A stretch of DNA of 64,000 nt, taken from the NCBI GenBank assembly GCA_003573975.1, contig AP018533.1:1054001-1118000 (forward strand), given 5' to 3'. The translations under genes and the position numbers were made by a program. Shown here in pieces: positions 52,322 to 62,866 of the stretch. The notes beneath the pieces are model-generated. The model did no database searches, was not told where the DNA came from, and was given only the letters and a program-made list of their open reading frames with translations. The DNA comes from Clostridiales bacterium CCNA10. GTDB lineage: Bacteria > Bacillota > Clostridia > Oscillospirales > Oscillospiraceae. The first letter of the stretch is position 1; each line of letters starts with the position of its first letter.

Positions 52322-53293
52322 ATGAAGAAAAAAATCTTTTCCATCTCTGCATCACTTCTGCTTTTGACCATGTTGACCATTCCTGCCGGTGCTGCCAATG
52401 TGGATGTCACAGACCCGGATGCCATGCTACCGGTCGATATCATCCTTGACCAAGATAATCGGGAAATCAGGAAAGTGTACGATCTCTCCCCCAATACCGA
52501 TCCGTCCACATTGCCTATGCAGCAGTTTGAAAGGGATGGCCTCCTCTATGAATGCACAGATGTGTTGCGTGAGGTCATCATCGGCAGCGAAACGCAGGTG
52601 ATTACGCAGACGGAAACGGTGGAAAGCGACAAGAAAGATATGGAGACGATTTTATCGCTTCTGCCACAGGAAAAGGAAGTTACCACAGAGGAGGGCTTTT
52701 CCGGGACTCTGCACCTGGATTTGGACAGTATCAAAACTGAGCCAGCCGGATATGGAAGTTCTACCAAGCCGGTGACCGCTACGCGCACCTATCCAAACTT
52801 GGCAAGCCAAGATCTCAACCACCTGCCAAAGAGCATTACGGAGGGGGGCAGAACGCTCAATCTGCAAGATGTCCAATGGCAAACGGATAACACCTATAAC
52901 GCCGACGACTATGAGATTGGCGACCGCTTTACTGCGGTTTGTACCTATGGCGGCAGCAAAACAGTCAGCTATGTGACCGGCTATACCACAACGGCTGACT
53001 ATACGGGCGAGGTTTACCGCACTGGCGTCACGGTAATCCGTTATACGGTTATTTTCACAGGTACTCCGATTGAGCCGGTTTTATCAGAAGAAACGCAGGA
53101 TGCTGGGGAAATAACAAGTTGGCTGATGGTGTTACTGCCGGCACTGGGTGCTCTCGGCATTGGCGCAGGCGGAGCATATTTCTTTATGAAGCGGAAGGAG
53201 CGAAAAATGTATGAAGAACTGGGTGAGAACAATGGCGCTGTTGCTGGGCATCACGGCGATGATGATGACGCCGGCACTAGCGGCGGATTATGA
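52322..53293 (+). CDS. Secreted, membrane-anchored ICE protein
   Basis: 323 aa from ATG 52322 (GAGGAGG upstream). Signal peptide (KKKIFSISASLLLLTMLTIP...AGA), an extracellular beta-rich part, and a C-terminal membrane helix (WLMVLLPALGALGIGAGGAY) with basic KRKERK after it and a short cytosolic tail. This is a cell-surface protein of the transfer operon. Its end overlaps the sortase gene by 83 bases. Confidence 0.65.
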   Translation: MKKKIFSISASLLLLTMLTIPAGAANVDVTDPDAMLPVDIILDQDNREIRKVYDLSPNTDPSTLPMQQFERDGLLYECTDVLREVIIGSETQVITQTETVESDKKDMETILSLLPQEKEVTTEEGFSGTLHLDLDSIKTEPAGYGSSTKPVTATRTYPNLASQDLNHLPKSITEGGRTLNLQDVQWQTDNTYNADDYEIGDRFTAVCTYGGSKTVSYVTGYTTTADYTGEVYRTGVTVIRYTVIFTGTPIEPVLSEETQDAGEITSWLMVLLPALGALGIGAGGAYFFMKRKERKMYEELGENNGAVAGHHGDDDDAGTSGGL

Positions 53294-53996
53294 GTTTGAT
53301 GCACCGGACGGCGGCATGTACGCACCTCCCACCTCAGTTGACCAAGTGATCGTGGTCGGTGGAGGGGTGACTGAGAGCAGCAATATTGACCGCAGCAAGA
53401 ACACTGCTATCATCGCGCCGCCTTTTGGCAGCCCGGAATCCTACCAGCCCGGAGCTGGTACGGTTCTGATCCCACAGGCATCCACGGCAACAGGGAACAC
53501 GGGTGGCAGTGATACAGTCTACCTTCCCCCTGCATCTTATGTGGATGGTACTCCCACAGAGGACACGAGCCTGAGCAGCACCAAATTTACGCTTCCTGAT
53601 GGGCTCTACTATACAGATGGGAGCATTGGTCGGCTAAAAATCCCTGTTTTGGGGTTGTCCGTCAAAGTTTATGAGAATGAGAGTCTTGAGAACCTCGCCA
53701 AAGGGGCCGGCCACTTTAAGTCTACTTCCTGCTGGGATGGAAATGTGGGGCTTGCTGGTCATAATCGCGGTGTGGCAAACCATTTCGGAAAGATCCATAC
53801 TTTGGAGAACGGTGACAAAATCACCTATACCACCAAACTGGGCACCAGGACCTACGAGGTATTTTTTGTGGGGCAGATCGAGGAAACAGACTTTTCAAGA
53901 CTCGGTCGGACAAGCGAAAATATGATCACACTGATTACTTGCGTTCGGAATGTGCCGGAGATGCGCTGGTGTGTCCAGGCCCGGGAAATCACCTGA
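53211..53996 (+). CDS. Sortase
   Basis: 261 aa, ATG 53211, with GGAAGGAG upstream inside the previous gene. N-terminal signal/anchor, linker, then a sortase domain with His184 (GLAGHNRG), Cys244 (ITLITCVRN, the TLxTC motif) and downstream Arg (MRWCVQARE). It would join LPxTG-type substrates to the wall or to each other. The big adhesin downstream ends LPRTGY and is the obvious client. Confidence 0.85.
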   Translation: MKNWVRTMALLLGITAMMMTPALAADYEFDAPDGGMYAPPTSVDQVIVVGGGVTESSNIDRSKNTAIIAPPFGSPESYQPGAGTVLIPQASTATGNTGGSDTVYLPPASYVDGTPTEDTSLSSTKFTLPDGLYYTDGSIGRLKIPVLGLSVKVYENESLENLAKGAGHFKSTSCWDGNVGLAGHNRGVANHFGKIHTLENGDKITYTTKLGTRTYEVFFVGQIEETDFSRLGRTSENMITLITCVRNVPEMRWCVQAREIT

Positions 53997-54072
53997 CTAC
54001 CAAACTTTTGTTGTAAAATTCCTCTCTGTCCGGTAGAATATAAGCAAAGATACATGAGAGGAGGCAGTCAGT

Positions 54073-55218
54073 ATGAAAAAACTATGTTTGGTGGCTCTAA
54101 GCATCACCTTGGCCGTGGTACTCGCCTGTCCGGCCCTGGCAACGTCCTCAGAAGAGGAAATCGCAGCGGAATATCTGAAAGAACAGGGGATTCTGGAAGG
54201 AGACCAAAACGGAGACATGAACCTCGCGTCCGGTCTGACCCGGGCGCAGTTGGCCGCAGTCCTGACGCGACTAAATGGGAATCAGGAACATGTGCAGGCG
54301 GAACAGGAATTTTACATCAGCCAGTGCAAGTTCCTGGATGTCCCGGCATGGGCCAGACTCTATGTAGGCTATTGCTATTTCAACAGCCTGATGGTCGGCT
54401 ACGATACTGGGGGCTTTGGCGCTGATGACGGCGTGACCCCTGCTGCGGCTTGTACGGTTGTTCTACGGTACATGGATCTTCCAGATATTCAATGGGATTA
54501 CAACACCGCCTGCCAGACGGCTCTTGACCAAGGGCTGACCACAGCGGAGGCTGTGGCTAAAACTGAGATTACCCGCGGCGATTTGGCAATCATGCTCTAT
54601 CGGGCGCTGGGCAATACCGATTTTGAAGGTAGTACCGTTACGGAAGAACCGGAGGGAACAATCAGCAGGAACACAGATGGCTCCATCAATTTGCCAGCAG
54701 ACGGCTCTCAATATGTGCCTCAGGAAGGCGATGTGATCCGCTGCGACGATGGTACCAATTACACCATCACCGATGTAAGCCGGTGGGACAAAAATATGTT
54801 TGCTTCCGGACCAGTGGGCGAGTTGCCTGAGCCGACCTGTGATTGGTCTTTGATGCCCCAGGTTGAGTTGCCGGCACCAGAGGCCCGGCATTATTCCATC
54901 AATGATCATGAGTACCTTTTCGTGCGAAATCTCTATGAGACCCGACGAATGCTTTACACGCTTTATAACGCCATTGGGGATAATCCAGAGACATGGCAGA
55001 ACGGTGCGCCCGTGTCCCACCCAAGTGGGGCCCCAAAGGTACAAATCTATCTGAGTATTGACGATGGACTGAACCCGCGAGTGTTCTGGCCATGGCGCGC
55101 AAATCAAATCATTGACCTGTTCAACTCCTGTCCGCCGGGAACATACCGCATGGAGGCGTGGGATGTCTACAAGGACGGCATCTTCCAGCGGACGGAGTAC
55201 AACATCCATGTAAGATAG
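54073..55218 (+). CDS. SLH-domain surface protein
   Basis: 381 aa, ATG 54073. Signal peptide (KKLCLVALSITLAVVLACPA). Residues about 25-190 hold S-layer homology repeats (LTRAQLAAVLTRLNG; LDVPAWARLYVGYCYFNSLM; ITRGDLAIMLYRALG), which bind cell-wall polymers. The C-terminal half is unassigned. It could anchor the conjugation machine or adhesin to the wall. Confidence 0.8.
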   Translation: MKKLCLVALSITLAVVLACPALATSSEEEIAAEYLKEQGILEGDQNGDMNLASGLTRAQLAAVLTRLNGNQEHVQAEQEFYISQCKFLDVPAWARLYVGYCYFNSLMVGYDTGGFGADDGVTPAAACTVVLRYMDLPDIQWDYNTACQTALDQGLTTAEAVAKTEITRGDLAIMLYRALGNTDFEGSTVTEEPEGTISRNTDGSINLPADGSQYVPQEGDVIRCDDGTNYTITDVSRWDKNMFASGPVGELPEPTCDWSLMPQVELPAPEARHYSINDHEYLFVRNLYETRRMLYTLYNAIGDNPETWQNGAPVSHPSGAPKVQIYLSIDDGLNPRVFWPWRANQIIDLFNSCPPGTYRMEAWDVYKDGIFQRTEYNIHVR

Positions 55219-55245
55219 GCCGCTGTAACCAAGATTACAGCGGCC

Positions 55246-55277
55246 AAGCGGTATACGTGAGTATACCGCTTTTTTAA
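55246..55277 (+). terminator. Intrinsic terminator after the SLH gene
   Basis: AAGCGGTATAC/GTATACCGCTT (55246-55256 with 55261-55271), then TTTTAA. A second hairpin GCCGCTGTAA/TTACAGCGGC precedes it at about 55219-55244. Confidence 0.9.
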
Positions 55278-55368
55278 TTTCCAAAATAAATCAAAGAAGA
55301 ATGCCGTGAACCCGAATGCCATTGAGCCGGGGGCGCGGTTTTTTTCTGCCCATTTTTGGAGGAACAAC

Positions 55369-58300
55369 ATGAAAAAACGATTTCTAAGTATTCTGTTGGC
55401 CATGGTCATGGCTTTTTCAATTTTGCCGACGGCATCGCTGGCGGCGGGTTCGGTTGAGGAAGCCCTCGGAGAGATCGATATCTATAACGGCGGGCAGGAA
55501 CTTTCCTACCTGATGATCAATGGCCGCGTCCGAACCCTGATCTATACCTACTATAACTACGTCAACGCCAAAGGAGAAATTAAAGAGATTCCGGCCTACT
55601 GCGTCAATCCCAATACTACCGGTGTGCCGCAAACGGTTGACGTTGGGGAGAGCATCGAATACTTGGCTGAGGAGAAAACGTCGGATCCGAAAGTACTTGG
55701 CATTGTGGCCAATGGATATCCGACTCGTTCGCTGGAAGAACTGGGCCTTGAGAATAAATACCAAGGCTATTACGCGACTAAAATGGCGTTGTGGTGTTAT
55801 CTCCTCAGTAATTGGGATATCAACAACCTCAAGGTCAATTCGGCGCTCAGTGGCGTGGAACTGCAGCGCGCACAGAAGATGCTCGCTGCGGCAAAGGACA
55901 TCTATGCCCGCGGCACAGCATGGAATGAAGTCCTGTCCCCTGAAGTGACCTGTACGCCGGATCGGGATACTGCCTACGAGGTCACTATCGACGGCAAGCA
56001 GTACAAACAGCAGGTTTTTACATTCTGGTCAAAAACCTGGGTGTGTGATTATGCAGTTGAGGTTTCCTTTACTGACCCCGGTTCTGTTCCCCGGGGCACC
56101 CGTATCGTGGATATGAACAACCGGGACATCACCACAATTACCACTGAGGGTACTGGTGATGGCTATGCGGGCAAATTCAAGGTCCTGTATCCGCTAGAGA
56201 GCGTTGAAGGAGAAACCGGCAGCGTCCAACTCTCTTTCCGTACAGATGTCTATAAATACGCCGTATTTTATGCAATTTGCCAAGAGAAGGATGAATACGG
56301 TGAACTCCAAAATTATGTAGTCGATACGGACCCGACCACGGAAATGGACCTCTCCACTTTCAGCAACTACGCCGACCAGCCGGTAGAGGAATACGATACC
56401 GGGTTGCGGATCATCAAGTATGAAACGGGGACGGAAATCCCGATTAGTGGTGCTCGTTTCGAAGTCGTTGGTCCTGACGGCGATTCCGTCGGTACTTTTG
56501 TGACCAATGGGGACGGCCGCATCGAGATCCCCCTTAGCAAAAGCGGGAATTATACCGTAATTGAACGGGAAGCTCCACAGCATTATATGATCAGCGAGGA
56601 GCCTGCCCAGAATGTCACCGTCGTCTACGATGAAGTAGCCGAGGTGACATTTTTTAATGACCCCTACGGTACTCTGCGTATTGAGAAAAAATCCAACACC
56701 GGCATGAACCTGCCGGGGGCAGTCATCACCGTCGAGCATATTGAGTCGGGACAGACCTTTACCGCTACGACATCAAGTGCAGGCGTTGCTATTTTCGATG
56801 AGATTCCCTTGGGTGCATACCGGATTCAGGAGAAGACTGCCCCGGTGGGCTGGCAGTTGGATGATACCGTCTACACCGCCACGGTGGTTGCTGGCGAGAC
56901 CACTACAATCCCTATCATTAACGAGGAGTTACCGGGATTGCGGATCATCAAGTATGATCGAAAAAATATGGTCGCCATGCCCAATGTCACCTTCGCCGTC
57001 TATCGGGACGGCGAATTTTTAGGCAATTTCAAGACAGATCAATTTGGTGAAATCTTGATTGCCGATGCAGAGCCGGGGACTTACCGGGCGTTTGAGGTAG
57101 ATACCGGCGATGAAGGGCACATTCTGGACACCACCCCCCAGGAGGTGGAACTCCATGCTGGGGACGGCATTAAGGAGCTGTTGTTCTTCAACGATGTCAA
57201 GCCCGGATTGCGGCTGGTGAAGGTGGATTCAGATGACCCCTCCAAGGTCATCCCAAACGCTGTATTCGAGATCAAATCGGTGGAGGGGACCTATGGCCCT
57301 CAGGAGTTCCGGACGGACGAAAATGGAGAGATCGACCTTTCCATGCTCCCCCCTGGCTCCTATGTAGTGACTGAAAAATCCTGCGATGGCTATGTGATCG
57401 ACGAGGCCCAGCGTATCATCGAGCTGAAGCCCAATGAAGACGCCCAGTTCGTTTTCACCAATCATATCAAGCCCTCTTTGCAGCTCATCAAGCTGAGCAG
57501 CGATGGCTCCCGGCTGGCCGGTGTCACGTTCCGCATCGCCAAGATCGAGGATGGCAGCCACTACCTGGACCGCACCACCAGTTCCACAGGTGAGATCCTG
57601 GTATCCGATTTGGAGCCTGGCGTTTATTCTGTGCGTGAATTGTCCTCTGTGCAGGACCACATCCCGGACGATACCGAGCACCATGTAGAGCTGTTTCCCG
57701 GCCAGACCAGCACGATCACTCTGACTAACGACAAGCGCCCCAACCTCTATATCCATAAAACCGACGCCGACACCGGGGAGCCTATTGAGCACACGGTCTA
57801 TCTGGTGAAAGGTGCAGACGGCCACTCCATTGCGGAAGTGGAGACGGACGAAAACGGCGTCGCTGTGGTGGAGAACTTGCTGCCCGGCGTCGTGGAGGTC
57901 ATCGAAAAGTCAGTCCCGGAGCCCTACCTGCTGGCCGAGGATTCTCAGATGGTGACACTGTTCCCCAACCGGGATCGGGATGTCTATTTCCAAAATTATA
58001 AGCGCCCCACCATCGAGATCATCAAGGAAAATTCAATCACACATGATCGAATCGAAAATGTGCCGTTCCAGGTCTGGTATGCCTCCAACAACACTGCTAC
58101 CGGAGAGTACAACGACCTGGGCGTTTTCTACACCGATGAAGAGGGTCGTATCGTGCTCTCCGACCCGGACCTCTCCCTCCGTGATGGTTGGTTTCGGGTA
58201 AAGGAGCTGGAGCCGGCGCCGGGATTTGCTCTGGCGGACCCGGACACGCAGGAGGCGTTTATCGCCGCAGGCGAGGGGCACACATTCCGCTTTAGCAACC

Positions 58301-60585
58301 GGCCTCTCTCGGCCATTTCCGTATGGAAATATGACAGTGAGACCGGGGCCGCTATTGAGGGGGCTGTGTTCCAGGTCCGGTATCTCTCCGGCAACACCTC
58401 CGGCACCGGCGGAACGGTCATCGGTACCTACCGCACTTCGGTAAACGGCTCTTTCACCGTCACGGGCTGCAAGGCCGGCACTTACATCATCGAAGAGCTC
58501 TCCAGTGATGGCTCTCATGTGATCGACACCCCGCCTCAGACGGTGTACCTCTCCGGCGAAGATCAGGAGGTTGTTCAGGTCTATTTTGGCAACAGTCCCA
58601 AGGGCTCGCTGCTGATCAAAAAGGTGTCCAGTGCCGACAACTCTCCGATTTCTGATGTTCAGTTCTTTGTGACCGAAAGCGACGGAACGGTGGTGGGTGA
58701 CAGCAACGGCTATTTCACTACCGATTCCGCGGGGACCATCCTCATTGAGGGTATCGACCCCGGCACCACACTCGTGGTCAAAGAAACCCGGGCGAAAGAT
58801 GGGTTCCTTCTGGACGACACACCCCAGACTGCCCAAATTAAGGCCGGCCAAACTGTTACCCTCGAATTCCGGAATCAACCCACAGGACAGCTCATTATCC
58901 ACAAGCTCTCTGGTGATGACAGGAAAACGCCGCTTGAAGGGGTACAGTTCAAAATCACATACTCCGACGGAAGTTTTGTGGATGCCGACAGCGGGCAGCT
59001 TTCCAGCAACGGCCTGTATTGGAGCAACTCGGCAGGTCAGATTATTCTTTCCGGCCTCACAGGCACAGTGGTGGTAACGGAGGTGGAAAGCATCCCGGGC
59101 TATACGATTGACCCCAATACGCAGTCCCAAACCGTGGTGATCAATCCCAATGATACACAGGAGTTGTATTTTTACAACAACCCTATAGGCGGCATTGAAA
59201 TTATCAAGGTCAACGCAAGCAAGACATCCGAAAGAATTCCCGATACCACCTTTGAGATCCGCCGCATGGATGACGCTCTGGTGGATACCATCACCACAGA
59301 CCGGAACGGCAGGGCCTATCTCTCCCTGGAGGACGGCTCCTATTACGCGCTTGAAGTCGAGGCCAATCCGGACTTCGTATTGGATGATACCCCTCATTAC
59401 TTCGAGGTCAAAAACGGGGAAGTGACCACCCTGCGAATCAAAAATGAGGCCAATTCCGGTATTTTGATCCATAAGGTGGACACCTCCGGCGAGGGAATCT
59501 ATGGCGTCAAGTTCCTGCTCTACGACGAAGACCGTAATCCCATTGGGGAATTTACCTCTGATGACGAGGGGTGGGTCTATATCACAGCCGACGACCTGCC
59601 GGATGGTGCCAACACCAGTGGCCGGTTTTATCTGCGTGAACTGGAGGCTGCGGAGGGCTACATCTTAGACGAGGAGTATAAGACCGTCTATGTGCGCCCA
59701 GGCCGCACGGCGGAAATCGAGTGGGTCAATACGGCGATCACTGGACAGATCCAGATTTGGAAGAAGTCTGCTGACGATAATCCGATCAACGGTTTCCCTG
59801 CCGGTACTCCGTTGGAGGGTGCGGTATTTGGAATCTATAACAAGGCCAATGCCCTTGTAGACACCGTTGAGAGCGACAGCCGGGGCCTGGCGGTTTCAAA
59901 GCCGCTGCCTTTGGGCCGCTATACCGTGAAAGAGATTTCCAGCCCCCAGTTCTACTCGGTCAGCGATGAAGAGGTGACGGTCTATCTGGAGCATGAAGGC
60001 CAAATCGTGCAGGTTGAGTACCTGAATGAGAGCGTTTATACCAATGTGTCTATCAGCAAGAGCGGCTACACACAGGTCGTACCTGGCCAGGAGATCCGCT
60101 ATACCTTCAAGGATATCGGGAACAACTCCACAGTCCCGCTGGACAGCTTTTATTGGCGTGATACGCTGCCCACAGACGCCGTCCGGTTGGATAAGATCAT
60201 CACTGGCACCTACTCGGCCCGGCTGAACTACAAAGTCGTGTTCCAAACCAATTTGAACGATACGCAGCGCGTACTGGCCGACAACCTGAACACACAAAAG
60301 AACTATACGCTGGACGCCTCTCCTGCGGCTCTAGGACTTGCCTCCAATGAGTATGTGACTCAGGTCACCTTCCTGTTCGGGCGTGTCCCGGGCGGCTTCA
60401 AACAGGTGGAGACGCCCTATATTTACTGCGATGTCCTGTCCAGTCTATCTCACGAATACCGGTTTGCCAACAAATGCGATGTGGGCGGCATGTGGCAAAA
60501 CCAGTGGGTGCAGGCGACCGACCGCTGGGTGACTATCATCTACCGCGGCGGTCCTGTCCCCACTCTGCCCAGGACAGGCTATTGA
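55369..60585 (+). CDS. Giant Cna-B/SpaA repeat adhesin
   Basis: 1738 aa from ATG 55369 (TTGGAGG upstream). Signal peptide (LSILLAMVMAFSILPTASLA). An N-terminal domain with YCVNP and later TKMALWCYLLSNWDIN resembles a thioester (TQXA-type) adhesin head. About a dozen SpaA/Cna-B repeats follow from residue 360, each starting like GLRIIKYETGTEIPISGARF and ending near TVYDEVAEVTFFND. The C-terminus is VPTLPRTGY and then stop: a sortase motif with no hydrophobic anchor or basic tail. It probably stiffens as isopeptide-linked domains and mediates cell contact for transfer. Confidence 0.85.
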   Translation: MKKRFLSILLAMVMAFSILPTASLAAGSVEEALGEIDIYNGGQELSYLMINGRVRTLIYTYYNYVNAKGEIKEIPAYCVNPNTTGVPQTVDVGESIEYLAEEKTSDPKVLGIVANGYPTRSLEELGLENKYQGYYATKMALWCYLLSNWDINNLKVNSALSGVELQRAQKMLAAAKDIYARGTAWNEVLSPEVTCTPDRDTAYEVTIDGKQYKQQVFTFWSKTWVCDYAVEVSFTDPGSVPRGTRIVDMNNRDITTITTEGTGDGYAGKFKVLYPLESVEGETGSVQLSFRTDVYKYAVFYAICQEKDEYGELQNYVVDTDPTTEMDLSTFSNYADQPVEEYDTGLRIIKYETGTEIPISGARFEVVGPDGDSVGTFVTNGDGRIEIPLSKSGNYTVIEREAPQHYMISEEPAQNVTVVYDEVAEVTFFNDPYGTLRIEKKSNTGMNLPGAVITVEHIESGQTFTATTSSAGVAIFDEIPLGAYRIQEKTAPVGWQLDDTVYTATVVAGETTTIPIINEELPGLRIIKYDRKNMVAMPNVTFAVYRDGEFLGNFKTDQFGEILIADAEPGTYRAFEVDTGDEGHILDTTPQEVELHAGDGIKELLFFNDVKPGLRLVKVDSDDPSKVIPNAVFEIKSVEGTYGPQEFRTDENGEIDLSMLPPGSYVVTEKSCDGYVIDEAQRIIELKPNEDAQFVFTNHIKPSLQLIKLSSDGSRLAGVTFRIAKIEDGSHYLDRTTSSTGEILVSDLEPGVYSVRELSSVQDHIPDDTEHHVELFPGQTSTITLTNDKRPNLYIHKTDADTGEPIEHTVYLVKGADGHSIAEVETDENGVAVVENLLPGVVEVIEKSVPEPYLLAEDSQMVTLFPNRDRDVYFQNYKRPTIEIIKENSITHDRIENVPFQVWYASNNTATGEYNDLGVFYTDEEGRIVLSDPDLSLRDGWFRVKELEPAPGFALADPDTQEAFIAAGEGHTFRFSNRPLSAISVWKYDSETGAAIEGAVFQVRYLSGNTSGTGGTVIGTYRTSVNGSFTVTGCKAGTYIIEELSSDGSHVIDTPPQTVYLSGEDQEVVQVYFGNSPKGSLLIKKVSSADNSPISDVQFFVTESDGTVVGDSNGYFTTDSAGTILIEGIDPGTTLVVKETRAKDGFLLDDTPQTAQIKAGQTVTLEFRNQPTGQLIIHKLSGDDRKTPLEGVQFKITYSDGSFVDADSGQLSSNGLYWSNSAGQIILSGLTGTVVVTEVESIPGYTIDPNTQSQTVVINPNDTQELYFYNNPIGGIEIIKVNASKTSERIPDTTFEIRRMDDALVDTITTDRNGRAYLSLEDGSYYALEVEANPDFVLDDTPHYFEVKNGEVTTLRIKNEANSGILIHKVDTSGEGIYGVKFLLYDEDRNPIGEFTSDDEGWVYITADDLPDGANTSGRFYLRELEAAEGYILDEEYKTVYVRPGRTAEIEWVNTAITGQIQIWKKSADDNPINGFPAGTPLEGAVFGIYNKANALVDTVESDSRGLAVSKPLPLGRYTVKEISSPQFYSVSDEEVTVYLEHEGQIVQVEYLNESVYTNVSISKSGYTQVVPGQEIRYTFKDIGNNSTVPLDSFYWRDTLPTDAVRLDKIITGTYSARLNYKVVFQTNLNDTQRVLADNLNTQKNYTLDASPAALGLASNEYVTQVTFLFGRVPGGFKQVETPYIYCDVLSSLSHEYRFANKCDVGGMWQNQWVQATDRWVTIIYRGGPVPTLPRTGY

Positions 60586-60602
60586 TGGTATCCGACTTTG
60601 AT

Positions 60603-60636
60603 GGGGGCGGCCGATGGGCCGCCCCCACCCCTTTTG
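60603..60636 (+). terminator. Hairpin between adhesin and TrbL-like genes
   Basis: GGGGGCGGCC/GGCCGCCCCC (60603-60612 with 60617-60626), then ACCCCTTTT. A weak U-tract, so possibly an attenuator. Confidence 0.65.
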
Positions 60637-60649
60637 AGGTTACAAAAGC

Positions 60650-62797
60650 ATGTTAGATTGGATTTTTGAGGGGATAGCGAACTGGGTGGCCAGTGTGATG
60701 ACACAGATCATGGATGCTATATCCGGGGTGTTTCTTGACGCGCTTGGCACCGATATGACCGCAATGGAAGAGTACTTCCCGTTTGCCGTCAGTGCTTATA
60801 CGGTTATCCAATACACAGCGTGGGCAGTGCTTTTTCTGGTGGTGGTATGGCAGTTATTCCGTGCGTTCAGCGGTCCCCTGTCCGAAACAGAGGAGCCGCT
60901 CGCTCTGCTGGCCCGAGGTGCAATCTTTGCGATCCTGATTGGATATGCAAAGCCCATTTTCAGTCTCGTTCTGGACATTGCACGAGCGCCTTATACAGCG
61001 CTCATGGAAGAGACTATGGACCCGGGCGACTTTACATTTGCGGGAATCCAGCAGACTCTTACCAATGGGTTGGCTACCATCGTATCTGTAGCCACGGTGG
61101 TAGGACTGATTTTGTTGATCATTTTCATGATCGCATTGGCATGGAACTACTTTAAACTGCTGTTGGAAACCGTGGAGCGATATGTCCTGGTAGGCGTCCT
61201 TTGCTATACATCTCCGCTGGCATATTCGATGGGGGCTTCTAAGGCGACTTCCCGGGTCTTTCAAAGTTGGTGCCGAATGGTTGGCTCTCAACTTCTACTG
61301 CTGGTTCTGAATGTGTGGTTCCTACGGGCATTTGACTCGTCCGTTGGCCAATTCATTGCGAATGGTGGTGCTTTGAGCAGTGGTCAAGGCAGCGTCTTCT
61401 TGTGGCTTTTCTGCGCGCTGGCACTTCTGAAAATCGCCCAGAGATGCGACAGTTATCTGGCGGCTATGGGCCTATCTGTGGCACAGACGGGTAGCAGTAT
61501 GGGAATAGAGATGCTGATGGCTGCCCGGGCGCTGACTGGTTTCTCCAAAGGCGGCAGCAGCGCTGCCTCCGTGTTTGGAGGCGCGGCGAAGAGCGGGGCC
61601 GGGGCTGCCGCCGGTGCGGCTGGCGGTGTCACCACAGGCGGTATTTTGTCCGGCTTTATGAGCCACGTGAAGCCCAACAGTTTTGTGCGTGATGCCGTTG
61701 TGGACGGCGGAAAACGCATGGGAGTTGGTGGCGGTGTCGGCTTTGTTGGCCGGGTGTTCGGAGGAATGGCAGCCCGAAATGGTGCAACATTGACCCCGGA
61801 GTCGGTGTCATCAGTGGCAACACGGATGCCCAACGTATCCGGAACAATTGCAGGGGACATTGCCAATCGTAGCCTCAACAGTTATATGCCGCACCTGACA
61901 AGCGGCAAAGCCGCCGGGATGACCTACGCTGATACAGAGATTACTGGCGGCCACATCAGCACCAATGCAGTAGGACCGGATGGGCGGCAGGCCAAGGTGG
62001 ACTTTTACAACACGGCCCAGCATGATGTGCCCACCACCCCCCACACCGTTGTTACTGCTGCAGATGGGAGCCAATGGTATCAGGTGGCCTCTGGGGAGGG
62101 AATGGGTGCGTTCTATGCCACCCCCGCATTCACCGGAAATGTATCCGAGGCGGCGCAGGTGTCTGAAGCGTTCCCAAGCGCACCGGACGGCACTCTGCTG
62201 CGGCAGGTTGATGAGAGTACGCTGGAGGCCATTTACCCGGATGGCGGCAATAGTCTCTGGTACAACAGCGCCTATTTCCAGGAGCCGGATGCGCCCCATG
62301 AAACAATCCAGGGCGCCGACGGTTTGAGTTGGTATGCGATGACTCCTGCAGCATCTGTGCCGCAATTTGAGCCGGTACCAGATGGTGGAAGCGGAGCGGC
62401 GGAGCGGTACAACCAGGCGCTCTTTGGCCAGTTTATGCCTGGTTTTGACCAGCCAGTGGTGTCTGTGGATAGTTCCAGAGTTGGGGATGGTATTCTAGAG
62501 GTGCGGCATGAGGACGGAAGCGGTACCGCATTCTATGACCGCGCTGTTTATCAGGCTCCACGCGGCGACTACCATGTGTACGAAGACAGCGGTGGCAGCC
62601 AGTGGTATGCCATTCATGGCACTCCTGCCGTGGAGCGTCGGCCCGTCTATGAGGACGGGAAACCGCTCTATGAAAATGACAAACTTCAAACATTCACAGT
62701 GGAGACGGTACGCTACAAGTCTACTCCTGCCCGGTATTCCGAGCCGAAAAAGAGACCAGTCACAGAGCGTAAGCCGCCAAACAGGAAAAAACATTGA
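60650..62797 (+). CDS. VirB6/TrbL-like inner-membrane protein
   Basis: 715 aa, start ATG 60650. Residues 1-300 hold several membrane helices (YTAWAVLFLVVVWQLFRAFS; IVSVATVVGLILLIIFMIAL; LLLLVLNVWFLRAFDSSVGQ), as in VirB6/TrbL channel proteins of type IV secretion. A Gly/Ala-rich linker (about 305-390) leads to a long soluble tail with repeated units of about 100 residues (DGSQWYQVASGEGMGAFYAT; DGLSWYAMTPAASVPQF; SGGSQWYAIHGTPAVE). The C-terminus is basic. Likely the transfer channel core. Confidence 0.8.
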   Translation: MLDWIFEGIANWVASVMTQIMDAISGVFLDALGTDMTAMEEYFPFAVSAYTVIQYTAWAVLFLVVVWQLFRAFSGPLSETEEPLALLARGAIFAILIGYAKPIFSLVLDIARAPYTALMEETMDPGDFTFAGIQQTLTNGLATIVSVATVVGLILLIIFMIALAWNYFKLLLETVERYVLVGVLCYTSPLAYSMGASKATSRVFQSWCRMVGSQLLLLVLNVWFLRAFDSSVGQFIANGGALSSGQGSVFLWLFCALALLKIAQRCDSYLAAMGLSVAQTGSSMGIEMLMAARALTGFSKGGSSAASVFGGAAKSGAGAAAGAAGGVTTGGILSGFMSHVKPNSFVRDAVVDGGKRMGVGGGVGFVGRVFGGMAARNGATLTPESVSSVATRMPNVSGTIAGDIANRSLNSYMPHLTSGKAAGMTYADTEITGGHISTNAVGPDGRQAKVDFYNTAQHDVPTTPHTVVTAADGSQWYQVASGEGMGAFYATPAFTGNVSEAAQVSEAFPSAPDGTLLRQVDESTLEAIYPDGGNSLWYNSAYFQEPDAPHETIQGADGLSWYAMTPAASVPQFEPVPDGGSGAAERYNQALFGQFMPGFDQPVVSVDSSRVGDGILEVRHEDGSGTAFYDRAVYQAPRGDYHVYEDSGGSQWYAIHGTPAVERRPVYEDGKPLYENDKLQTFTVETVRYKSTPARYSEPKKRPVTERKPPNRKKH

Positions 62798-62866
62798 CCA
62801 TCGGGCGGGCATACCTGGGAACGGGTATGCCTGCCTTCGCATTTCGGTACAAGCGAGGTGATCTCT

